Notes under the pieces: model-generated
Database searches by the model: none
What the model saw: only the letters and a program-made list of their open reading frames with translations
Told to the model about the DNA's origin: nothing
Shown: positions 43,353 through 53,107 of the stretch, in pieces
Layout: the number at the start of each line of letters is the position of its first letter
How positions within the stretch are numbered: the first letter of the stretch is position 1
Assembly (NCBI GenBank): GCA_949751835.1
Contig: CATKHK010000039.1
Span: 124,001 to 188,000, forward strand
Direction: 5' to 3'
Length of the DNA stretch: 64,000 nucleotides
Source of the DNA: Blepharisma japonicum
Lineage: Eukaryota; Ciliophora; Heterotrichea; Heterotrichida; Blepharismidae
Translations under genes and position numbers: made by a program

Positions 43353-46300
43353 ATGGCCAACTTATTCAAAGAAAAGCCGCCAACCCTGGAGACTTTAATT
43401 GACCTCGCCTTGCAAGAAGAAAGACAAAAGAACGAAGCCAACGCACGCAGGACTTTAGAAATTTTAACAATCAAAGATAACACAATCCAAGACCTTCAAA
43501 GAATCATTGGTGACCAAAGACATGAAATAGCTGAGCTTGAGCACCAATTAGACGATGCAAGAGTTCTTTTATTAAATACCGAAAAATCTTTGGAATCAGC
43601 ATATCAGACAATAGAAGAGCTAAAAACGAACAATTTTGACAAAGAGCAGCTTTCCCAAAGCCTTAAAAATGAACTTGATATGCTAAATGAGAAATTCCAC
43701 AGGACGCTTAAAGGCAGCGAAGTGCTTGAAATGGGTGATACCATTGCACAGCTGCAGAAAGAGCTCGAAAATGATAAAAAAGAAGCTGAAACTAATATTC
43801 AAAAAATTAATGACCTTACGAATAAGCTGAGGAAAGTAGAAGAAGAAGCTCACAAGCTGAAACAGAGGGAGCAGTATGTGCTAGAATTGAGTGAAAGGCA
43901 GTCTTCAATAAGAGAGGAAAATGAAAAAGTGATTCGTGAAAAAGAGCAGGTGATCACTGAATTGAGGACTAAAGTGTCGACACAAGCAGAACATATTGAA
44001 GCTTTGCTTGGAAAATTCTCACAGTCAAGCTATCACGATGTGCTTAGTAAGGTCTTGCAGCTTGAAGAAGAAAATAAAAACCTATCCAGGCAGCTAGCTG
44101 AGAGCCAAAGATCATCAGTTACCTTTAAACAAGAAGATTTAGAAGGAAGCCCTGATGGTGAAGTAAGCGTCAAAAAATTCCAAGACTTGGAAAGTGAAAA
44201 CACTAGACTCTATGAAGAATTGAAAATAAGCAGAGACCATTATCGTGACTTGGAGAACTCAATTGCTAATAAAAACAAAGAGCTTATTGAGCTGCAAAAC
44301 CAATTGATTGAAATTCAAAAATCAAAATCTCAAGAAAGCTTGACTAGAGCTAGCCCAGATGAAGAGCTTTCTCAGCTTTCTAATTCTTTAAGAACTGAAC
44401 AGATGAAATCCCAGCAGCTTGAAAGAGAAAATTTAGACCTGAAACATATAGTTTCCTCTCTTGAACAGTCAAATAAAGAACTCCATCAAGACCTCTCTGG
44501 TATTTTAACCAAAATTGATGGGACTGAATCCTATACACAAAATCTTGCTGCCCAAACTCAGCTTGTTTCCAGACTTAATGCAAGAATTACTGCATTAAAG
44601 AATAGAGAAGAACAAGCATTACAGCAGCTGGTAAGAGCTGAAGAAGCAATTAACAAATTAAATCAGCAATTTGACGAAGAAAGACAAGCTTGGAACACTG
44701 AAAAAGACTCTATACTTAAAGCTACAAAAAAAGCAAAAGTAGTCAAGCACAGCCAAGACACCCAAACTGATGTGAAAAAAGAAGGACTGGAATTTGAATG
44801 GGAAGAATTCGAATCCAGAAGATATGAAAAAAGTATCGCAGACCTTAATAAAGAAGTTACGCTATATCAGATGAAGCATTATGAAGTCTTAAAAGACAAC
44901 CATGCTCTTAAAGAAAAATTCAGCCAAAAAGAAGGCCAACATGTAGAAGAAATCAGCAGACTCCAAAGAGAAATAATGCAGCTTGAGAAAAAGAATGAAA
45001 TTTCAGAAGAGCAGCTTGGAGAAGTGAAAAGGGCGCTTGATCAGCTTGGAGTTAAGCTTGATAAGATGAAAGACTCAAGAGATGAGCTTAAATCACACTT
45101 TGAAGCGTTAGAAAAAACTGCTAAAAGTGAAATAGCAAAGCTAACTGAAGAAAGAAATAAATTGAAATTAGAACTAGAAGAAAGTGAGCTTAATGATAAA
45201 AGGAAAACCCAACAAATTGCGATTTTGTTTGAAACAATTGAAGGAAGCGAAGATATTGATAAAAAACTGGTGGATCTTGCTGGAAAGCTAGGGACAAGCA
45301 AAGCAGTAGAAGGCTCATTGATAAAACAAAGGTCTGAGCTAATGAACCAAGTTATCAATCTCCAGAAGAAGCTTGAAGAACAAACTAGAATAGCTTATAA
45401 AGCTTTGGAAAATGACGAAGAATCATCGCTCCAAAGATCTAAATTAGAAAAAACTAATGACGAGCTCTATAAGAAAAACAGTGAACTTAAACAGCAATTA
45501 GCCTTGAAAGATTATGATATTCAGGCTTTGCAAACTCAATATAAGCGGTCTCAAGATGACGAAAAAAGCCTAAAAGAAAAAGTTACCCTATATATACAAC
45601 AGCTAAATGAAAGCCAAAAAAGGCATGCTCAAGTATTAGCCAAAGAACGACAAGATTTTAGGGACAATCTGCTCAAGATTAGAGACGAAAAAGAACAAAA
45701 ATCAGGCCAAGAGTCTGATAGATCTCTTGTACTAGCCATTAATCAGCTTTCAATAGCACTAGGCAACGCAGGAAAAAGAATAAATGAACCTGAAGTTTTT
45801 AGCAAAATCTGCAAGCAGCTGCAAAACTTAGTTTTACTATGCGATGAAACTATCCTTAGCAATGGGTCTAAAGTTAGAGAGCTTGAATTTCTCGTCAAGG
45901 CAAATATCTACTTCAAATATCTAGACTCAAATACTATAGAAGCTACAGACAGACTTATAGACCAAGTTGAGCTGCTTACAAATGAGCTGACGTTTTGGAG
46001 AAACCCTTCAAACATGCCAAACCCTGAGATCTACCACTCCAGGATCAAAGTACTTGAAAAGTCACTCATTGAAAAAGAAGATATATTAAAAAACATAGAA
46101 GATGAATCTATTGAGCTGAAAAGACGATGCGAAGTTTATGATATCAAGGTCAAAAAGCTCGAAGACATGTTAAAAATGATAGAAATGAACAAAAAAGCAG
46201 TCGAAAGAAGCTGCATGAATCGCGCTGAGGAAGAAATCAAGTCTAAGCTTAGGATCCGTGATGAAGAAATCAGGTCTTATGTTGACTCATTATTGAGCAA

Positions 46301-49300
46301 AGCTTCTTTAGACACCACAGAAGGCAACCGACTTTTACTTTTAGGCCGCGAAATAACAGCTCTTAAAATCCAGCTCGCTGATTTCCAGTCTCTTTATGAA
46401 GGTTTATGCCACGAAAGAAATGCCCTTGAAATCACAAATGAAGGTTTAAGTGCACTTATAGAAGAATCAGAAAAAAGAGATGTCCCCATCAATATCAATA
46501 TAATTAATACTACCAATACAAGGAATTTACTTGAACAGAAACAAGCAGAAATTTTCAAGCTGAAAGAAGCTTTTGAAACCAGAAAAGAAGAAAATTCATA
46601 TCTTCAGCAAAAAGTTGCTAGGCTTGAAAAGGAGCTTGCTGCACTGAGGAATTTAAGAACTCAACAAAGCGAAAGTGAGGGGCCAAAGGAACAAGAGCTG
46701 AGGAAAGAAATCAGTGAATTGAAAGAAGCCCATAGAGTAGAATTGGAAAATATTAAAACTAATTGTGAAATTGAAATCAAGAAGAATAAAGAAGAGCTTG
46801 ATTTAGAGTATGCTAGAAAATGTGAAAAGTTTGCAGATGGGAATTATCCTGGATATTTCAAACAGCAGAATGAACAGATGCTGCTGGATATTGATGATTT
46901 GTTGAAAGAAAACCAAAGACTTCATGATGAGAATCTTCAGTTTACGACAAAATTCCAAGTATTGACCAACCAAAATTCAAAACTCAAAGAAGAGCTAGAG
47001 GCCAGAAATCAAGTCATGAATGACCTACAAGCTGGACTTGGTATTGAAACTGAAAAAAGCCAGTCTCAGCCTGCCAAAAAAGGAAAGAAAGGATCTTTAA
47101 CGCTAGAAAAACCTTCAAGATCTTCTGGATTTGCACCACAAAGACTTATTCGTGCTTTAGTGGTAGCCAAAATGGGAGAATCCGATGCTTGTAGAAAGCT
47201 CAGAGCTTCAGGCAAAGCCTTAGCTGAACTTCGTGAAAACTTAATTAAAAAAGAAGAGTCAGTAAGAACCTATGAAGCAAGAATTAAAGGTCTTAAGAGA
47301 TATATGGCAATTCAAAAAGTCCCAGAGCCAAGTGATGAATATTTCCATGAAGAGGACGAAGAGCATCCTTCTATTGTATCGTTAAAACGGAGAATCAGAG
47401 AGGTAGAAATAGAAAACTCAGAACTTAGGCTAAGCGAAGCTAATGCTTGGGGGCAATACACGCCTATTTCGAATTTGTGGCACCAAGAAGATAATGTAAG
47501 AGAAGACGATTATGGCTACCTTATTGAAGGGGTTATTTATTTAATAGACCAGCTTTGTGAGTCTGATAGAGATTCTCAGTCTTCAATTTGTGGATCTACA
47601 GATGGGAAAAAATTGCCAACAATTGAGCAATGTCAAAGAATAGTGATAAAAGCACTAACGAAGGGGATGAATAAACTTATGAGAGGAGACGAAAGCTTGA
47701 AATCTTTGGTAGAATTCCAGCCGTCAAAAGAAGAAGATAGGCAGCTATGGTACGTCGAGCTGTTAGAAACACAATTGAATATTGCACACAATACAATAAG
47801 AAACCTTGTGGAGTTCACGAACCATATTTCAGTTGAAATCACAGGAAATATGACTAGCAGTGCACAATATAAAGGCGCAGCATTGGACCTCGCTAAGTCT
47901 ACAAAAGAGACTGCTCAAGAGCTAGACATTTTAAAGCAAGCTTGCATTTTAATTAGAAGCGATCTTGAAGAAGTAAGAGGAATTGGAGAAAATATCCAAG
48001 GAAAAGATGATAATCTTTATAAAGAAAGAGCTATTCTTGCTGAAGGAATGAAAAAGAAATTAGAAGAAGAGCTGCTCAAAACAAAACTAGAAAATTCTTA
48101 TGAAATCAGCGAATTGAATGATCAAATTAATCAATTAAAAGCAGAAAGCAAAGAAATTGCTGAGAAGTTTGATGAAGTGCTAGAAGAAAATAGGAAGCTG
48201 GATACTTCTTTAAATGAAATGAAAAAACAATATAACAAGCTTGAAATAGATTATGATAGGATTGCTCAAAATAATGAAAAATTAGGAAAAGAGATTGAAA
48301 ATATGGGAGAACTTAGAGAAACTACCGGGAAAAAAGTTGAAAAAGTTCAAAGTGATATGAGGCAGTGGCAAACTGAACATCAAGAAACCTTAATTTCTAA
48401 GGATAAACTTGTTGCAGAGCTACAAAAGCAAGTGAAGATGCTTCAAGATGAAAAAAATAAGCATGCTTCTGAAAATACAGTTTTAAAGAAAAAAAATAGG
48501 GAATTAAGAAATGATATAGACGAGCTAAGAGAGGCCAAAGGTGAGCCAGAAGAGCTTAAAATGCTAAAAATCAAGATAAATGCACTTAAAGACGACTTAA
48601 AGTTCGAAATGGAAAGAAACAAGCGTGAAAAAGAAGCCCAAGAAAACAAAATCACCCAGCTTGAAGAATACGTAAACTACTACAAATCTCAAGAAGAAGC
48701 CAAAAAGAAAGAAAAAAGAAGCAAAAGTGTAGGCAGGCCTCCAAAAGAAAAAGCAGAAAAAACCATCAAAGAAGAAGAAAAAGAGCTAATGGAGCATGCC
48801 TATACCATCCAAATAATGAATTTGAAGCAAGCCTATGAGTCTCAAATTCAAAATTTAAATACCCAAATGCTTACCCTACAATCTACATTGAGAGAAAAAC
48901 TAACAGCTTTAGATGATGAAATCAGGAAGAGAATTGAGTCTGAAAATAAGTTCAGAGAGTTCTATGCAGGCCAAGCAGACTCTGATAAAAGAATTGGGCA
49001 GCTTGAAGAAGAGTGGAAAGAAGAAGTAAGGAAATTGGAAATGTCATTAGTAAGAACCCAAGATGAACTTAAATTAGTCAAAGATGACAGAGATAAGCTT
49101 TTACAGAGATTTGATGAAAAAGCAAGCACGGCTGAAGGAATGGCGGAATATATCAAGAAAATTGATCAAGACCGCAGATTAATGGAACAAGAATTTAAGG
49201 GCGAAATTTTCAAATTAAACCAAAAAATCCAAGAATCAGCTACAAAGGCCAATGAATTTAAATCCCTTAATGGCGACCTTAAAGAAAAACTAAATACAGC

Positions 49301-51086
49301 AGAAAAGCAAAAAGAAGAACTGTACTCACAAATTAAAGAACTTGAGCATTATTGGGAAAATGCAACTCCGAAACTTGAAGAAGCTGAAAAAACCAAAGCT
49401 CAACAAAAAAACAAGATAAAAGACTATGAAAACCGAATAAGAGAGCTTGAAATAGAAAAAGAAGAAATCGAAAAGCAGTATCTAGAAAAAGTTGACGAAA
49501 TCCGAGGAGAAATTAAAAATGCTTATACGGAATTTGATAAAACTGTAGAAAAATATGAAGGACAAATTTCAAGTCTAAAAGAACAAATTTCCTTAGAACT
49601 TAAAAACAGAAAAGGTGTCAAAAAAGCTTCTGAAACTATTGATTATATGATGCAGATCTCCAAAAAAGACGCAGTTATAAGATCACTTAAAACTGAGCTA
49701 AAATCTATTAAACCTAAAAAAGATAAAAAACAGCCTAAGTCTGTTCCTGAAGAGCAGCAAGATGAAGTTGTAGTTTTAGAAAGCCAAATTTATAAGTTGA
49801 AAGCAATTATAAGAAACCTTGAATCGCAATTAGCAGGAGTCAAAGAAGAAGCACAGAAGCTAAGAGTTGAGCTTGATATGAATATAGAAATGCATGAACA
49901 GAATCGTGATAAAGATCAAACCAACCGAAAAGAGCTACAGGAATTAGAAAGAAGACACAGGTTTGAAATGCAAAGACTAGCTGAAGAAGTAAACAGAATC
50001 AGAGAAAGATGGCACTCTCCAGAAGATTGGAACCAATTAGCAAACACAAATAAAGAGCTAGAGCTCGCTCTAAAAAGGGTGTCGGACGAGCTTAATCGTA
50101 AAAGAGACTTATTAGAGAACTATAAATCTATTAAAGATCAGCAAGAAAACGAAACAAACGCTATGCAAGATGAAATTGAGCAAATTAAAGACATTTCTGA
50201 AAAACTCAAAAGAATGAAAAATGAGCTCGCCAGAAAAGATAAGGCGATCTATGAGATGAAAAATGCATTAGAACAGTCCAGAGAAAGCGAAAAAAGGCTT
50301 AATGACGATAATATCGTAATGGCTGAAAAACTGAGAAGCTTCAAAAATGATTTGGCTAGAAAAGATGCAATGATTAAAGATCTAAAATCCAGGCTAGATT
50401 CTTACTCATCAGATATCGAAAATGGAAAAATTCTTTCAGACCAGACCGAAAAATTAAAAGACCAAGTAAGAAAACTTAAAAATGACTGCGATCGTAAAGA
50501 CACGCAGCTGAAAGCCATAAAAGTTAAACTTGAAACTACCGAAATGGATTTAGAAGCCATTCAAGCTGACCGACAAAATGCTTCCACAGATGCTTTTACA
50601 TCTCTTGAAAAAGAAATCAAGAAAAATGATAAACTTCAGCAGCAGCTCAAAAAGGCTGAATCTCAGCTTCAAGCATTATTTAATATTACCAGACGAATTT
50701 TTAGAGAATTATCAGCTTCTGTAGAAGGTCTTAAGTCAAAACTTGGCATGTCAGGACAAATTGATAGAGAATATTATAGTGACTGTATGGATATTTTAAA
50801 TCTAGATGCTGACGAGCTCAGTGAATTTGTAACGCCAGGCTCAAAATCAATAGGAAGCACTTTAGAACAAATCGAGAGAATGATAGATAATAAAGATTTA
50901 GACCCTGCAGAAGTTATTGATATGTTTAATAAACTTGTAGAAGAAAGAGTGGAACTTGAAAAAAGCTCTGGGGATTGTGCCAAAAAATATGAAGACTATA
51001 TAAAGAGGATGAAGCAGGAAATCGTCCATCAAAGAAAAGCATATGAAGAAAGAATTGCAGATTTAGAACGAAATTTAAGAAGATAA
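43353..51086 (+). CDS. giant coiled-coil protein, CEP290-like candidate
   Basis: A 2577-residue single-exon protein with TAA stop. After ~20 residues it is nearly all coiled coil (Glu/Lys/Gln/Leu-rich) with breaks near 1240-1300 and 1340-1520, the latter including L-W-H-Q-E-D and L-I-E-G-V-I-Y-L-I-D-Q-L. Length and continuous coiled coil are close to CEP290 (about 2480 in human), and the transition-zone role would fit a ciliate, but coiled coils match easily and I see no decisive motif; other centriolar/basal-body giants (e.g. golgin-, CEP135- or rootletin-like) remain possible. All of about 11 Trp codons are TGG; no in-frame TGA occurs. Confidence 0.75.
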   Translation: MANLFKEKPPTLETLIDLALQEERQKNEANARRTLEILTIKDNTIQDLQRIIGDQRHEIAELEHQLDDARVLLLNTEKSLESAYQTIEELKTNNFDKEQLSQSLKNELDMLNEKFHRTLKGSEVLEMGDTIAQLQKELENDKKEAETNIQKINDLTNKLRKVEEEAHKLKQREQYVLELSERQSSIREENEKVIREKEQVITELRTKVSTQAEHIEALLGKFSQSSYHDVLSKVLQLEEENKNLSRQLAESQRSSVTFKQEDLEGSPDGEVSVKKFQDLESENTRLYEELKISRDHYRDLENSIANKNKELIELQNQLIEIQKSKSQESLTRASPDEELSQLSNSLRTEQMKSQQLERENLDLKHIVSSLEQSNKELHQDLSGILTKIDGTESYTQNLAAQTQLVSRLNARITALKNREEQALQQLVRAEEAINKLNQQFDEERQAWNTEKDSILKATKKAKVVKHSQDTQTDVKKEGLEFEWEEFESRRYEKSIADLNKEVTLYQMKHYEVLKDNHALKEKFSQKEGQHVEEISRLQREIMQLEKKNEISEEQLGEVKRALDQLGVKLDKMKDSRDELKSHFEALEKTAKSEIAKLTEERNKLKLELEESELNDKRKTQQIAILFETIEGSEDIDKKLVDLAGKLGTSKAVEGSLIKQRSELMNQVINLQKKLEEQTRIAYKALENDEESSLQRSKLEKTNDELYKKNSELKQQLALKDYDIQALQTQYKRSQDDEKSLKEKVTLYIQQLNESQKRHAQVLAKERQDFRDNLLKIRDEKEQKSGQESDRSLVLAINQLSIALGNAGKRINEPEVFSKICKQLQNLVLLCDETILSNGSKVRELEFLVKANIYFKYLDSNTIEATDRLIDQVELLTNELTFWRNPSNMPNPEIYHSRIKVLEKSLIEKEDILKNIEDESIELKRRCEVYDIKVKKLEDMLKMIEMNKKAVERSCMNRAEEEIKSKLRIRDEEIRSYVDSLLSKASLDTTEGNRLLLLGREITALKIQLADFQSLYEGLCHERNALEITNEGLSALIEESEKRDVPININIINTTNTRNLLEQKQAEIFKLKEAFETRKEENSYLQQKVARLEKELAALRNLRTQQSESEGPKEQELRKEISELKEAHRVELENIKTNCEIEIKKNKEELDLEYARKCEKFADGNYPGYFKQQNEQMLLDIDDLLKENQRLHDENLQFTTKFQVLTNQNSKLKEELEARNQVMNDLQAGLGIETEKSQSQPAKKGKKGSLTLEKPSRSSGFAPQRLIRALVVAKMGESDACRKLRASGKALAELRENLIKKEESVRTYEARIKGLKRYMAIQKVPEPSDEYFHEEDEEHPSIVSLKRRIREVEIENSELRLSEANAWGQYTPISNLWHQEDNVREDDYGYLIEGVIYLIDQLCESDRDSQSSICGSTDGKKLPTIEQCQRIVIKALTKGMNKLMRGDESLKSLVEFQPSKEEDRQLWYVELLETQLNIAHNTIRNLVEFTNHISVEITGNMTSSAQYKGAALDLAKSTKETAQELDILKQACILIRSDLEEVRGIGENIQGKDDNLYKERAILAEGMKKKLEEELLKTKLENSYEISELNDQINQLKAESKEIAEKFDEVLEENRKLDTSLNEMKKQYNKLEIDYDRIAQNNEKLGKEIENMGELRETTGKKVEKVQSDMRQWQTEHQETLISKDKLVAELQKQVKMLQDEKNKHASENTVLKKKNRELRNDIDELREAKGEPEELKMLKIKINALKDDLKFEMERNKREKEAQENKITQLEEYVNYYKSQEEAKKKEKRSKSVGRPPKEKAEKTIKEEEKELMEHAYTIQIMNLKQAYESQIQNLNTQMLTLQSTLREKLTALDDEIRKRIESENKFREFYAGQADSDKRIGQLEEEWKEEVRKLEMSLVRTQDELKLVKDDRDKLLQRFDEKASTAEGMAEYIKKIDQDRRLMEQEFKGEIFKLNQKIQESATKANEFKSLNGDLKEKLNTAEKQKEELYSQIKELEHYWENATPKLEEAEKTKAQQKNKIKDYENRIRELEIEKEEIEKQYLEKVDEIRGEIKNAYTEFDKTVEKYEGQISSLKEQISLELKNRKGVKKASETIDYMMQISKKDAVIRSLKTELKSIKPKKDKKQPKSVPEEQQDEVVVLESQIYKLKAIIRNLESQLAGVKEEAQKLRVELDMNIEMHEQNRDKDQTNRKELQELERRHRFEMQRLAEEVNRIRERWHSPEDWNQLANTNKELELALKRVSDELNRKRDLLENYKSIKDQQENETNAMQDEIEQIKDISEKLKRMKNELARKDKAIYEMKNALEQSRESEKRLNDDNIVMAEKLRSFKNDLARKDAMIKDLKSRLDSYSSDIENGKILSDQTEKLKDQVRKLKNDCDRKDTQLKAIKVKLETTEMDLEAIQADRQNASTDAFTSLEKEIKKNDKLQQQLKKAESQLQALFNITRRIFRELSASVEGLKSKLGMSGQIDREYYSDCMDILNLDADELSEFVTPGSKSIGSTLEQIERMIDNKDLDPAEVIDMFNKLVEERVELEKSSGDCAKKYEDYIKRMKQEIVHQRKAYEERIADLERNLRR

Positions 51087-51134
51087 TAATATAATATAAA
51101 AAATTAAATTTAAATATAAAACTATATATAAATC

Positions 51135-51900
51135 TTATCCTTGTGCTTTCAAAAATTCTTCAGGAACAGCTGAAATTATATCTATAAGCTCTCTTGATGT
51201 TTCACTAGTGTCGCTTTGGCATAAAAGCTCAATTTGTCGAAGCTTATTAAAATAAAAATTCCTTTCTTCTTCTACTTGGGCTATATCTTCTTGGAGAAGT
51301 TTATAATTGCTTACTTGGTTTGTTAATTCTTGTTCTAATGATAAAACTAGGTCTCTCAACTGATTTAATCTTTGCTGATTTAAGTCAGGTGAGGCTGGAG
51401 ATGCGTCTGAGCTATCAATTATAGGCTCATTCGGAATTAAATGTGAGCTCATTTGCAGATCAAAATTTGTCCTTTCAGGAGGAATTTTTCTCTGTTTTTT
51501 ATAGGCTTCAAGTCTCTTGGCATATGCAGGATATCGCCCTTTTACTGTATCCTTCATTTGTAAAAAATGCTGGAAAAGCCATTGTGCAAATTCCATGTTG
51601 TCTGGAAATTTACTTCTTGAAAGCTTTACAGGGTCGATGGTTTTTTTTGCTTTGATTCTATGTAAAACATCATCAACAATCCTCAAGTTTTTAGCATTAT
51701 CTTCTTCTGATCTAGGGTTAACTAAATTATTCCTTACAGGTGAGTTTGGATAAAGGAACTATTTTTGGATACAATAAATCTAAAATTTGAGCATAAGCAA
51801 TGCCATCACTTAAAGCTTCAATCCTGGGATAATCAGTTTCCATAAGTTCGTTGATCCAGCCTAACAATTCTAGTCGTCCCATCTTTCCAGATTTCTTCAT
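51135..51900 (-). CDS. EB1: EB1/MAPRE microtubule plus-end protein
   Basis: Exons 51900-51738 and 51721-51135 give 249 residues ending in TAA. The CH domain (G-R-L-E-L-L-G-W-I-N-E-L, A-L-S-D-G-I-A-Y-A-Q-I-L-D-L-L-Y-P, P-D-N-M-E-F-A-Q-W-L-F-Q-H-F) is intact. The C-terminal EBH coiled coil ends with E-E-R-N-F-Y-F-N-K-L-R-Q-I-E. The linker has S-P/Pro residues, as in EB proteins. It tracks growing microtubule ends. The CH domain only closes when the 16-nt intron is removed (K-L-T-F-N-P). No terminal E-E-Y/F is present. Confidence 0.95.
51722..51737 (-). other. 16-nt intron (EB1)
   Basis: Minus strand GTAAGGAATAATTTAG, phase 1. Unspliced reading gives TAA within it and, being 16 nt, shifts frame. 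Confidence 0.93.
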
Positions 51901-52067
51901 TTGTATTTTTATTTATGAAAGTAATTTAAATCAAAAAATCATATTTATAAAAAATAATATAACAGGATTGGCATGATATTATATAAATCGAAAAACTTTA
52001 ATAAATAAATTGAATATGAATAAATATACCGAGGTTAGGAATAGTCGGTATTCAAAATGGGCAATAA

Positions 52068-52793
52068 ATGAAAAAATCGAAATCAAAATCTAAGAAAAAA
52101 GTCAAGCCAAAGCGCCCTGAAGATACTCCTAATACTGCGATAGAAAAGCGAGCAATAAGAACGTTACTCAATTTAAGTGACGATATTGATATTTGCAAAG
52201 CGTCTTCATTATCAGGCTCAGAAATTATGAGTTGAGATCACGATCCAGAAACTCTGCTAGAATTAGCGACAACAAAGAGGAATGAAACTATTGTCTCAAA
52301 GCCTAAACCGCCTATTGTAAAATCTGACAACTCTAACCGCTCTTCAAGGCTCCCTCCTCCACATCCACAAAGTGCAAAATCTTCGAAATCAATAAAAATC
52401 GAAAATAAACCGCAGCTCAGGCCTCATTCTGTAACTTCAAAGCCAGTCTTACCTATAGCAGAGCATTTAGAAACAGAATCTTCACACTCAAAATCTGCTT
52501 CACAGAATGTGCAGTTAAAGCACCTTTTGAATTTAAATACAGTTAGCCTTGATCCTCCAACTACTAAAACATCTTTAAATAGGTTTACTATTAAACAAAT
52601 CAGTCCTAAAAACTCAAATCGCAATCATTCATTGGAAAGCAAAAGCTATGATAAAGAAAATTCAGATATTGAAGAGTTAAAACTTCAACTTAAGAAACTA
52701 ACGAGAAGACCGAAACAATCTCTTGTAATAAAGAAGACAGGGAAAATCCCTATGGTGAAACTGGTAGACAGCTTATTTTCAAAAAAAACATAA
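52068..52793 (+). CDS. unknown Lys/Ser-rich disordered protein
   Basis: 241 residues ending in TAA; one Trp (M-S-W-D) is TGA. Repeated short Leu-rich N-L motifs (R-T-L-L-N-L-S-D-D and K-H-L-L-N-L-N-T) hint at two related linear motifs. Otherwise basic, Ser/Pro-rich. Divergent from EB1 with 167 bp between starts. Not recognised. Confidence 0.6.
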
Positions 52794-53107
52794 AAATTTA
52801 AATTTTATTCATAAAATAATTTATAAACTATTCAGTTTAGCGAAAAAGAATGGACTGATAAATTATCTAATAAATTAATTTAATTATAAAAATTAATTTA
52901 TAACTCCATTATCAAGCTCTTTCTTAGGTTAAAGCATCTAATAACAGATTAAATACCTTGATCACGGTTAAAAACTTATTTGACGAAATTTTCGTCATTA
53001 GCACAAAATAAATTAATTTAAATTTAAAAATAGACAAAATGGATGAAAAATGAATGACATCATTCGACAAATTTCTAAATTACCAATAATTAGATAATAA
53101 TTAATTT
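52794..53107. other. intergenic, short palindrome only
   Basis: 314 bp, very AT-rich, no gene seen. It holds a 17-bp interrupted palindrome, TGACGAAA-T-TTTCGTCA, at about 52981-52997. Confidence 0.4.

Noticed and set aside
45041-45358. Minus-strand Ser/Leu-rich frame inside the coiled-coil gene (and similar ones at 47633, 48443, 48962 and 50774)
   Set aside because: Antisense shadows of Glu/Lys-rich codons; low complexity and no independent support.
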